Below are positions 10,139-19,235 of a stretch of 64,000 nucleotides of DNA, piece by piece. Position 1 is the stretch's first letter. Each line of letters starts with the position of its first letter. The stretch lies in the NCBI GenBank assembly GCA_964620045.1, contig CAZUJL010000023.1, positions 7,780 to 71,779 on the forward strand. The letters run 5' to 3'. A program made the translations under genes and the position numbers. The notes beneath the pieces are model-generated. The model was not told the origin of the DNA and made no database searches. It saw only the letters and a list, made by a program, of their open reading frames with translations. The DNA comes from VFKU01 sp964620045. Its GTDB lineage: Bacteria > Hydrogenedentota > Hydrogenedentia > Hydrogenedentales > GCA-2746185.

Positions 10139-10152
10139 TAGACTCTAGTCTA
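10139..10152 (-). promoter_or_regulatory. Candidate operator of the MazEF-like operon
   Basis: TAGACT-CT-AGTCTA is a perfect 6-bp inverted repeat just upstream of the antitoxin Shine-Dalgarno sequence. Its location fits autorepression by the MazE-like protein. No clear -10/-35 pair was identified around it. Confidence 0.5.
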
Positions 10153-10199
10153 AACAGATGGAGTAAGCGAGTCAATTCCTATTTCTCGTTCCCCTAGAG

Positions 10200-10302
10200 T
10201 CGCCCCTTCAGGGCTTTGAGCGGTGGGGTGGTGTGGACCCAGGGCTGCGCTCACTGCGTTCGCTCCACCCTGGGCTACCGTAGGACGCCCCGTTGGGGCT
10301 GA
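10200..10302 (+). repeat. Dispersed hairpin repeat, copy B
   Basis: Direct repeat of 9363-9463. The central hairpin is more perfect here: AGCCCAGGG-type arms around TGCGCTCACTGCGTTCGCTC, and CGCCCCGTTGGGGC at the right end. Together the two copies bracket the MazEF-like pair. Confidence 0.85.
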
Positions 10303-10378
10303 GGGCGAGGCCGAGCACGGGCTAATGCGTGACGCCCTATTAGAAATCGGATGCGGTCGACAACCGACACGCCTGGCA

Positions 10379-10569
10379 GAGATTGCCGCGTCGCACACCC
10401 CGCTCCTCGCAATGACAAGGTTGGGACCCTTTTGGGGCTTGTGCTTCGATTGCATGGACGTAGTCGGCCGCGCGCTCCCGGTGCCGACGTTCATTTTCTT
10501 ACGCCCTGATTCGCTAGCGCCGTTCCGTTGTCATTGCGAGGAACAGTTCTATCGTGACGACGCAATCTC
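10379..10569. repeat. Inverted-repeat element (MITE-like)
   Basis: GAGATTGCCGCGTCG with CTCCTCGCAATGACAA (10379-10418) reappears in inverse orientation as TTGTCATTGCGAGGA with CGACGCAATCTC (10528-10569). About 110 bases of unique sequence lie between. This end sequence is of a kind that is widespread between genes in unrelated bacteria. No transposase is encoded inside, so any mobility would be non-autonomous. Confidence 0.65.
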
Positions 10570-10633
10570 TCCCAGGCGCCACGGTCAACCGGAGACCTCC
10601 GCGCGAATCCTAAGAGGCGGTTCTTTTCTTCCC

Positions 10634-12508
10634 CTACGCCTTCAATTGTTCTTGTACGGCGCGCCAGGCGGCGTCCATGGCTCCTTGGACGTGTGGTGAG
10701 GCTTGGGAGTCTGAATTGGCGATGCTGATGCGGCCGAATTGGGCGCGGCCTAGTTCGTGTGGGGCTTCCCCTTTCGGCCAGGCCGGGTCGTAGAGTTCCA
10801 TGTAGGGATAGGCATAGCCGTGCGACCAGCGGTTCACGGTGATCGTTTCGATATCGCGATCGGCATCGAAGCCGTGGGCGCCGAACATGCCCGAGAGTTG
10901 GCCTTTGATTTCTTTTTCGAAGGTTTCGAAGGGTGTCGAGAGGAGCTTCATGCGGCCCTCTCGATACAAATCGCGTGGAGGCGTTTCTCCGTCTCCTTTC
11001 GGGGCGGGCATGTGGGCCATGAACACCACCATCGGACCGCTGGGGTCGGTTGGGTTCTTGTAATCGCCGAGCGAAACGGGTGGCGCGGTGGAAACGATCT
11101 CGAAGAAACTTTCGGGGCATTGATAGAGCGATGCGCCGGCGCGTTTCACCGGCTCGCCGTTGCGCAGCAATACATTGGTCCACACGAACGGAATTTTTAC
11201 GCCGTACTTGAGATGCGTTTTCTGCGCCTCGGGCAGCTCGGGACAAAGGTGCGGGATCATCCCGTTGTAGCAGGCGAGGATGCAGTGGCGCGCGTTGACC
11301 CGCTCCGCGCGGCCGTCCACCACGTAGGACACTTGTACTTCGTCGGTGTCCGTCGGTGTGACGTTGAGCACGGTACTGTTTAGACGAACTCGAACCGGCG
11401 ACGTCTCGCGATCGAGTTTTGAGTAGTCGAAGCGCGAGGCCACGAGATCATGCATCGAGTTTCCCGTTGCCACGTCGGGAATCAATTTGCGCACGAGAAG
11501 CCGGGCCACGGAGGCGTTGCCGTCGGGGAACAAGGGAAATCTCAGGGAGTCCGAGAGCTGCGCGGCGTAGGCTACGGCCTGATCTGTGTACCCCAGCGCT
11601 TTCAATCCGGGACACCCGCCCGCCAGGGCTTGCGCCACGGAAACGCAGTTCAGGCCGACGCCGAAGAATGCGCGCAACATCGGCTCGAGCAAACTGGTCG
11701 CCGCCAGGCTGAGACCGACGCGTTCCGTCAGGAAGGTTCGATAACTGGTGGTACGGCGATAGTGTTCCATTTGTTGCGGCGAGACATCGGGCAGGTAGTT
11801 CTTGGTGCCCGCCACCAACTCCATGAGTTTTTGTTGGTCGTCCGGCGTCAGCTTCAGGGTGGCCACCAGATCGCGGTGCTTCGCATCGCCCAGCCAGGCT
11901 TTGGTCCAGTGGCCTGCAACGATCTGATCCTCGCCGTAGCTGTTTTTGTTGAGATATAGACCGTAGCTTGCCCGCACATCGGAGAACAGGTAGTCGGGTT
12001 CCACGGCCGCTTGCAATTCGCTGAAGTTGACACCGAGTTCTTCGAGTAGTTGACGGGCCGTGGGGCTAAGGGCTTGTTGCTCGAGGTTGATGCTGCCTCC
12101 GAAACCCAAGAGCATTCGTCCGTTCGCTTCGAATTCATTGCGCTTGGCGTGGCCGCCAAAATCGTCGTGGTTGTCGAGGATGAGGACTTTCCGATCCTGG
12201 CCCGCGTGTTTTCGGTAGAGATACGCGGCGGACAAGCCGCTGATCCCGCCGCCCACGATGACCAAGTCGTACTGCTCGTCGAGCGCGGCGAACTGATCGG
12301 GCTTCTGCCCACCCATGACCAAGGCGTGGGCGGCTTCATAGGAGCCTTTGTGGCTCCCGCGCATGCCGGTGAGGGTCGGTGGGTAGTAGTTGGACGTGAT
12401 GCCGGGTTTGGGATCGGCCGCGAAGGCGCCCGGCTCCAGTGCAGCTCCTGCGGCAAGGGAAAGCGCGACGCCATTCAAAAAATCTCGCCGTGAAATGGGT
12501 GTTGTCAT
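10634..12508 (-). CDS. Tat-exported FAD-dependent oxidoreductase (spermidine-dehydrogenase-like)
   Basis: A 624-residue flavoprotein. The N-terminus has a twin-arginine signal (ISRRDFLNGVALSLAAGAAL), so it should be exported folded. YYPPTLTGMRGSHKGS near residue 42 is typical of the spermidine dehydrogenase-like subgroup, followed by the dinucleotide fold LVIVGGGISGLSAAYL (about 83) and LILDNHDDFGGHAKRNEF. The substrate is not fixed by the sequence; amine oxidation is only a family-level guess. The last residues (SPHVQGAMDAAWRAVQE) are the expected C-terminal FAD-contact region. It is preceded by the EthD gene 50 bases upstream on the same strand, and the two are probably cotranscribed. Confidence 0.87.
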   Translation of the reverse strand: MTTPISRRDFLNGVALSLAAGAALEPGAFAADPKPGITSNYYPPTLTGMRGSHKGSYEAAHALVMGGQKPDQFAALDEQYDLVIVGGGISGLSAAYLYRKHAGQDRKVLILDNHDDFGGHAKRNEFEANGRMLLGFGGSINLEQQALSPTARQLLEELGVNFSELQAAVEPDYLFSDVRASYGLYLNKNSYGEDQIVAGHWTKAWLGDAKHRDLVATLKLTPDDQQKLMELVAGTKNYLPDVSPQQMEHYRRTTSYRTFLTERVGLSLAATSLLEPMLRAFFGVGLNCVSVAQALAGGCPGLKALGYTDQAVAYAAQLSDSLRFPLFPDGNASVARLLVRKLIPDVATGNSMHDLVASRFDYSKLDRETSPVRVRLNSTVLNVTPTDTDEVQVSYVVDGRAERVNARHCILACYNGMIPHLCPELPEAQKTHLKYGVKIPFVWTNVLLRNGEPVKRAGASLYQCPESFFEIVSTAPPVSLGDYKNPTDPSGPMVVFMAHMPAPKGDGETPPRDLYREGRMKLLSTPFETFEKEIKGQLSGMFGAHGFDADRDIETITVNRWSHGYAYPYMELYDPAWPKGEAPHELGRAQFGRISIANSDSQASPHVQGAMDAAWRAVQEQLKA

Positions 12509-12558
12509 GATCCGTTGGTGTCCTGTGTGCGGCCGGCGTGCACGATTCTACATCCGAT

Positions 12559-12942
12559 TCACCAAGGTTTTAGATCGCCGATGATGACGTGCTGATGCGA
12601 TATCCAGAGCGGAGAATTCGGATGGTCGATGAACTTTGCCTCGTCCTCGAGCAACTCGATTGAGGCGCGCTGACCGGTCTCGGTTTGGCCGGGGGCGAGC
12701 AGGTCATCGATGCTGTCCCACCACAACTCGGCGACGCCGTCAAACGCTTCGGGGGCATTGCGGCTCGCGCGGATGGCGGCATTGAAATCGTGATTCAAGG
12801 CATGCGTCTGCACGTACCGCTTTATCCGCAAGGTCTCGGCGTGTTGACGCACCAGCGGCGCGTGCTTCTCGTACCAGTAGGACTGGAATTCCTCGAGGCT
12901 CAGCCCCGCTTTTCGCTTCAGGCAGAAGGTGAGTTTGACCAT
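12559..12942 (-). CDS. EthD domain protein
   Basis: A 127-residue ferredoxin-like alpha/beta protein of the EthD / dimeric alpha-beta barrel family: VKLTFCLKRKAGLSLEEFQ, then YWYEKHAPLVRQHAE, and VAELWWDS in the second half. Family members accompany ether- or hydrocarbon-degrading P450 systems or act as small dehydratases and dimerising subunits. The ATG at 12942 has GGGAGAG six bases upstream. Position directly before the FAD oxidoreductase suggests a shared catabolic step, but the substrate is unknown. Confidence 0.87.
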   Translation of the reverse strand: MVKLTFCLKRKAGLSLEEFQSYWYEKHAPLVRQHAETLRIKRYVQTHALNHDFNAAIRASRNAPEAFDGVAELWWDSIDDLLAPGQTETGQRASIELLEDEAKFIDHPNSPLWISHQHVIIGDLKPW

Positions 12943-12989
12943 GCAGGTGCTCTCCCTGGGGAAAGGTCGATAATACCCTCTTGGCGCTT

Positions 12990-13217
12990 CTAGCGAAGCG
13001 CTGGAGGTATGGGAGGTTTTGGAGGTTTTGGAGGTTTTGGTTGTTCGATGGGTGCTAATCGATCAGGCCCGGGTCTTGGCGTTACTCGGCTGTTCATCCG
13101 AGCGATGAAGTCCGTGAAGGCAATGACGATGCAGGTGGCGATTACGGCAAATACGATCCATCCTGCCCAATTGCGTTTTCCCGTGTTTGCTCCTTGTTTT
13201 GAGCGGCGTGCCTTCAC
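12990..13217 (-). CDS. Small single-pass membrane protein with proline-rich tail
   Basis: About 75 residues: a basic N-terminus (VKARRSKQG), one transmembrane helix (WIVFAVIATCIVIAFTDFIA) and a tail rich in Pro and Lys with a PKP repeat. The repeat is encoded by three tandem copies of a 9-10 base unit (13014-13043 region), so tail length may vary between strains. The GTG at 13217 is seven bases after a perfect GGAGG; the TTG one codon earlier is too close. No family recognised. It ends about 50 bases before the EthD start. Confidence 0.62.
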   Translation of the reverse strand: MKARRSKQGANTGKRNWAGWIVFAVIATCIVIAFTDFIARMNSRVTPRPGPDRLAPIEQPKPPKPPKPPIPPALR

Positions 13218-13354
13218 CAATGGACCTCCATGATCTCGGAGTAAGATACCCGCTCTAGGGGGTCATATTCGCCCATTTTGACCCGCGTAGACATCGCCGG
13301 CGTGTACGATTTACAATACGGGCGTGGGGTTACGAGGGTCGTGGCGGGAGGCCC

Positions 13355-13383
13355 TTGACAGGCCTCGGGGGATGTGCAACAAT
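13355..13383 (+). promoter_or_regulatory. Candidate recA promoter
   Basis: TTGACA (13355-13360), a 17-base spacer, and AACAAT (13378-13383) lie about 48 bases before the recA ATG. Just downstream, TGAACATTTTTTCA (13394-13407) is an inverted TGAA/TTCA motif that could be a regulator site, but it does not match a known LexA box well. Confidence 0.6.
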
Positions 13384-13431
13384 CCGGCTCCGGTGAACAT
13401 TTTTTCAGTATACCCACAAGGAGCACGTCAC

Positions 13432-14479
<1,048 letters not shown>

Positions 14480-14499
<20 letters not shown>

Positions 14500-17400
14500 A
14501 GCGAGGTCTCAACAGGTCCACGAACAGGAGTTGCCGCTCACCCGCGGCGCCCGCGTGGGCCTGCTCGTTCTACTCGTTCTAACCATCGTATTCGCCTCGG
14601 GCGTGCTGTTCATCAAGTATCAGCTCGAGGCCTTTCGCGAAGACGTCCGGCAACGGATCGAACAGCGTTTCGGCGCGCGCCTGAGCATGGGCACGATCTC
14701 GGTGAACGGCCTGCGCGGCCTGCGGATCGAGAACCTGAAGGTCGACCTGCCCTTCGAGCAGGGACCGATCATGCACATCCATGCGCCGGAGTCGTTGATC
14801 AACATCCAGCTCAACGATCTGGTGTATGGCCGTGTGACGGTTGAGCGCCTTGTGCTGGATGGCGCGCGCATCGAGCTTGAGCGACCCGAAGGGTCGGTGT
14901 GGTATTCGTCCGAGGAACTCGATCTGGACGAGGTCGTTCCCTTCGAAGTGACTGACAGCGCGCCCTTCCGCATCACGGGCCAAGAGTGTACGGTTTTCAT
15001 CAAGAACATCGTCGGGGACACCTCGCTCGACATTCGCGGATTTAATTTCGACATCGCGCGGCTAGTGGATGCGCGCAACCTGACGGCATCGCTCGAGGGC
15101 TATCTTTCCGGCGAGCCGAACAAGCGCATGAATGCGACGCTGACCTTGGCGTCGCTGGAAGATTTCGATTTGCGCGTGAGTTCGGATTTGATCACGGCGG
15201 ACGACATCAACGTGATCCTGCCGGCCGATGAACCGCTCGTGGTCGAAGGCGCGGCGCACCCGACGCTGTGGATCAACGGCCGGCCCGGCCGGACGCTGGT
15301 CGTCACGCTCGAGACGCCGTTTGAGGGCCTGATGGTGCGCGATCAGCCGGATTTCCTGGACCCCGCCAGCGGTTCCATCACGGTATTCGCGACCTACATG
15401 GCCGATCGCGGCGAATTGATGGTCACGAGCGCCACGGCCGAATCGAACCAGCTCGCGGGCAACGTGAACGGCACGATCAATTTCGGGGGCGATCACCCCG
15501 CTTTCGATCTGGCCATGCACGCACGACGCATCCCGATCACGCAAATCCTGAAGTACTCGCTTGAGGGCGAGATGGAAGACATCGGGCGTATGGACATTTT
15601 GCTCGACGAGCCCCACGAGCTCGAAGTGAAACTCACGGGCAACTCGCAGGACCCTGTCATCTCCGGCCAGACGCGCGCCGCCTCGGGAAACTTCCATTTC
15701 TCGCCGAAGGACGACGACCTCCCCCCTTTCAGTCTCGCATTGCGGCAAATCGAGGGCGCGTGGGACTCGTACACGCAGGAAGTCAGTCTTCAGTTCGACG
15801 TGGCCGATGGCGAGATTCAGTTCGAGCCCTTGCGACTCGCGGCGAAAGGGTTGCAAGGCCACGTGGAGTTCAAGGACAACATTGTTTCCTTGACGCCGAT
15901 GAATGCGCAATACCGCGGCAACACGATCGTGGGCGAAGGCGAATACGATCTCATCTCCGGCGACGGCCGTGTGAAGTTCGAAGGCACTGTGGCCGGGCTC
16001 GACGAAACCGTGCTCGCCGACAAATTCGCGAACACCAATCTCGCCGGCGCGGTCTCCGTCAAGGGCGAAGCGAAAAAGACGGGCGACAAGCTGTTCGTCG
16101 AGGCCGATCTCGACGCGACGCAGGCCCAGGTCACCTACCAGTGGTGGCTCAAAAAATCCGTGGGGCTTGGCGCCATGGGCCACATCAAGGCCGAAATCGA
16201 CCCGAAATCAAAGGCCAAAATCGATTTCGCGGGGCAAATTGCCGCGTCGGATATCACCGCCACCATAGACCTCGCGCGCGACAAGAAAAGCGAAGCCGGC
16301 TGGACGGTTAATTCTCTGACGGCGGCCTCGGATCGCTTGGACGTCACCGCCGCGGCCACCTGCGCGATCACACCCTACCGCATCACGGGCGGCACCGCGC
16401 GCAAGGCGTTCTATGAATTCACACGCGACTCTGTTGAGCCGCTCAAGACGGTGCAACGCATGGGCGGAGTGATTGACGATCTCTCGATGCTGCCGATCAT
16501 CGAAGGCGCGACCATACCGGTCTCTGGCCGCGAGGTCGAACTGACGGTTGAGCTTCAGACCGACAAGGGCAACCGCTCCCCCGCTATCGGGCATGCGACG
16601 CTTAACGCCGCCTCACTCCATGTTCCGCCTTTCGGTACGAAGTGGCTTCTTCCGTTGACACCGCCGCCTGACTGGCCACGCGTTGATCGCGCATGGACAA
16701 TCGATCTGAAATCGGCCGCCGCCGAGGTGCCGCCCTGGAAAGGCACGGACCTCGAAGCGCGCGCGTTTACGAACAAACAACACAGCGGCTTCAGCCCCTA
16801 CAAGGCAAAGATCGATGGTGGCGGCACGCTCGAAGGTTCCTATGAAATCACGCGCGCCGAGAACACGTACACCGCGATCGTGAACTGGGCCGGCGTGCCC
16901 GTGAGCTACTTCATTGACCATCTGAAATTTCCCAAAGTGCTCGATGGCACGATCACGGGTAATGTAAATTATTCGGTGGACCGCGACGACCCGAACACAC
17001 TCGCCGGGACCGGCCACTTTGATGTGCGCGACGGCCGCTTTAGCGCAGACTTCCTGCACGAGTTGCTCGAAGGCAAGGTGGAGAGCAATATCAGTACAGT
17101 TCCGCCAAAGCTCGACTTCGCGTTGCTCAGCGCCGATGTGATTTTCGGGGGCGACACGGTCAAGACCCCGATGCTGCGCCTCGATTCCGACACGATCGAT
17201 GTCCGGGGCTCCGGCCAGTACATCCGCGACGGCGACATGGACTACAGCCTCTCGGTCTCGGTCGACCCGGACACGGCGGCGGAAATTCCCGTGATGGCCC
17301 AAAACTTCAACATTCAGGGCCACCGCCTGTCGAATACGCCCATCGACCTGACCTTCCACGTGGGCGGGCCGACATTTAACCCGCGCGGGCAGGTTGAAGA

Positions 17401-17575
17401 GCTTCCCCCGGCGAGTGTAACGTTAGTCAGCGGCGCACTCGAAGTGGGCAGGGAAGCGGTCAATCTCATCGACTTTCCGCGTAAAATTCTCGTTGACCTG
17501 CTCAAAATCGGGGGTGGCGTGGTCCGCGGGGGGCGGAACCGCGATTCGAACGAGAATGAACCGTCACAGCCTTAG
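14480..17575 (+). CDS. AsmA-like / DUF3971-type inter-membrane envelope protein
   Basis: A 1031-residue protein with one N-terminal membrane helix (VGLLVLLVLTIVFASGVLF, about residues 26-45) followed by a very long beta-rich periplasmic region. Repeating blocks of the type LxGxVNGTINFGGDHPAFDL and LAGAVSVKGEAKK are typical of the AsmA/YhdP/TamB superfamily, whose members form lipid-transporting bridges between inner and outer membranes. A late AsmA-C-like section (FDVRDGRFSADFLHELLEG ... DYSLSVSVDPDTAAEIP) supports this. The GTG start overlaps recA by 20 bases and has AGGAG just upstream. Its presence argues for a diderm envelope. Specific substrate unknown. Confidence 0.82.
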
Positions 17576-17605
17576 GGGGCCTGTTCGGGGGGATTCGGCG
17601 GACAC

Positions 17606-18370
17606 ATGGAAATCAAAATCAGTAAAAGCGCGCGCGTATGCGTGGCGTGTAGCAAAGAATTCGTCCACGAGCAGAAGCTGACTTCGGCCATGCGTCGTGG
17701 GCCCGAGGGGTGGCTGCGCGAGGATTATTGCCCCGGTTGCCTCAGCGAGGAGCAGGGCGAAAGCGCGCTGTGTGTGTGGTCGGCGCACTACATCGATCCG
17801 AACGTCGCGAACCAGCAGCCGGCCGAGGCCCTGTCTCCCCTGCGCCAGGCGTTTTACGAAGCCGCGGAAAAATCCGATCGCGCGTCGGTTGCGCTGGCGT
17901 ATCTTGCGGGCCAGTTGCTGCGCCGTCAGAAGGCATTTCGTTTCATCAAGCAGACGATCGATCCGGAGACGGAAGCCGTCGTCATGCTTTTCCTCGATCG
18001 CATTGGCAACAAGATGATCGAAGTCCACGACCCGAACCTTATGACCGCCGAGCTTGAGCGCGGCCGCGTGGCGCTGTTGCACCGGCTGGCAGAGATCGAA
18101 GGCACGCTGGACGAGTCCGAAACGAATCCCGCGCCGAAGCCTGAGGCGCCCGTGGGCGATGCGCCCGAACCGGTCGAGGCCGAGGCGGACTCCTCCGCCG
18201 AATCCGGCGAGGACGAGGAAGAGTACGAAGAAGACGAATACGACGACGAAGATGATGACGAATACGAAGACGACGAAGACGAATATGACGACGAAGACGA
18301 CGAGGATGAAGTAACTGACGAAGCGTCTGACGGCGACGGCGAGGTCGAAGATGAGTACGCGCAGGCCTAA
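17606..18370 (+). CDS. Zinc-ribbon protein with highly acidic C-terminal tail, unknown function
   Basis: A 254-residue protein. The N-terminus has two Cys pairs (CVACSKEF near residue 12 and CPGCLSEE near 42), which should bind one zinc ion. A helical middle (residues 75-165) follows, with RQAFYEAAEKSD and LLRRQKAFRFIKQ. The last ~70 residues are almost wholly Asp/Glu with regularly spaced Tyr (EEEYEEDEYDDEDDDEYEDD type), encoded by a GAC/GAA-rich simple-sequence tract. Not recognised beyond being similar in plan to unassigned planctomycete proteins. It overlaps the SPOR gene by 20 bases. Confidence 0.75.
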   Translation: MEIKISKSARVCVACSKEFVHEQKLTSAMRRGPEGWLREDYCPGCLSEEQGESALCVWSAHYIDPNVANQQPAEALSPLRQAFYEAAEKSDRASVALAYLAGQLLRRQKAFRFIKQTIDPETEAVVMLFLDRIGNKMIEVHDPNLMTAELERGRVALLHRLAEIEGTLDESETNPAPKPEAPVGDAPEPVEAEADSSAESGEDEEEYEEDEYDDEDDDEYEDDEDEYDDEDDEDEVTDEASDGDGEVEDEYAQA

Positions 18371-19235
18371 ATCAGTACTCGATCAGGACCGGTACACGGC
18401 GGAGCTGTCCACGGGTCAGCTCGTGATCGGCGTTTGCATCCTGCTGATGTTCGGCCTCGGCTGTTTCCTGCTGGGCGTGCTCATCGGCAAGTTCGACCCC
18501 ACGCTGAAGACTGCCGGCGTCGAGCGTAGTGCCGACGATCCGCGGGAGAAAGAGCGCACGCCGGAGATTAAGGTTTCTGAGCTGCCTGCCGCGAACAATC
18601 CGCCGGCGAACACACAGCAGGCGACGCCACCACCGGCCGATCCTGTGCTGCCTCCCGAAATGCGCGCGCCGGCCAACGTGGTCCGCGAAGATGCGGTGCC
18701 GAATTCCGGTGCGACCGTTACGCCGACCACAACATCGGCGACGCAGACGGGCGCTGCTCCGCCCGCCAACAATACTCCGGTGGAAGTGGTTCCCCAGTCG
18801 GGCGCGACCAACGCGGCTACCCCGCCTGCCACCGAACCCGCGCCGCATAGCGTGTCCGAGTCCGTCGCGGCGGCCGCCGAGCGTAACCGTATTGCACCGC
18901 CGACCGCGTCGCCGCAGGCCGTGAACACCGCGCCGACGAACACGCAACCTGCCGCGGCCGCGCAGCAGACCCCCGCGCCGGCGGAAAGCAATTCGCTCAC
19001 GCCGTGGAAAGGGTTTGGCGTGCAGATTCTCGCGGTCGCAAAGGATCGCGCCGAGGGTGCGCGCAAGGACCTCGAAGCCAAGTCGTCATACAAGGCGCGC
19101 GTGCTGCCGCATTCGCGCAATGATTTGTACCGCGTCGTGGTCGGTCCCTATGCCGATCAGACGAGCGCCGCCAAGGCCCGAGACGATCTGCGCGCGCGGG
19201 GTTTCCGCGACGCCTTCGTGCTTACGCTCCAGTAG
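18351..19235 (+). CDS. SPOR-domain inner-membrane protein
   Basis: A 294-residue bitopic protein: cytoplasmic N-terminus, one membrane helix (LVIGVCILLMFGLGCFLLGVL, about residues 25-45), a long Pro/Ala/Thr-rich linker and a C-terminal SPOR domain (about 220-294) with GFGVQILAVAKDRAEG, LYRVVVGPYADQ and ARDDLRARGFRDAFV. SPOR domains bind denuded peptidoglycan at division sites, so a role in cell-wall remodelling or division is likely. The start lies inside the 3' end of the preceding gene. Its 3' end overlaps convergent rlmN by 14 bases. Confidence 0.85.
   Translation: MSTRRPKSVLDQDRYTAELSTGQLVIGVCILLMFGLGCFLLGVLIGKFDPTLKTAGVERSADDPREKERTPEIKVSELPAANNPPANTQQATPPPADPVLPPEMRAPANVVREDAVPNSGATVTPTTTSATQTGAAPPANNTPVEVVPQSGATNAATPPATEPAPHSVSESVAAAAERNRIAPPTASPQAVNTAPTNTQPAAAAQQTPAPAESNSLTPWKGFGVQILAVAKDRAEGARKDLEAKSSYKARVLPHSRNDLYRVVVGPYADQTSAAKARDDLRARGFRDAFVLTLQ

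Larger units (their letters stand above)
10115..10633. other. Gene-free 519-base interval made of repeats
   Basis: No supported gene. The interval holds the antitoxin operator (10139-10152), hairpin repeat copy B (10200-10302) and an inverted-repeat element (10379-10569). Nothing further is recognised in the remaining bases. Reading frames crossing it consist of repeat sequence and lack ribosome-binding sites. Confidence 0.6.

Noticed and set aside
10223..10699. Plus-strand frame of 158 codons
   Set aside because: Consists largely of repeat sequence and has no ribosome-binding site.
13014..13043. CRISPR or minisatellite array
   Set aside because: Three 9-10 base units within a coding frame (PKP tail); no spacers.
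13394..13407. LexA/SOS box before recA
   Set aside because: TGAACATTTTTTCA is only partly symmetric and matches neither the CTGT-N8-ACAG nor the GAAC-type consensus well enough.
15062..16183. Minus-strand frame of 373 codons
   Set aside because: Antisense of the AsmA-like gene; no motif, His/Arg-rich.
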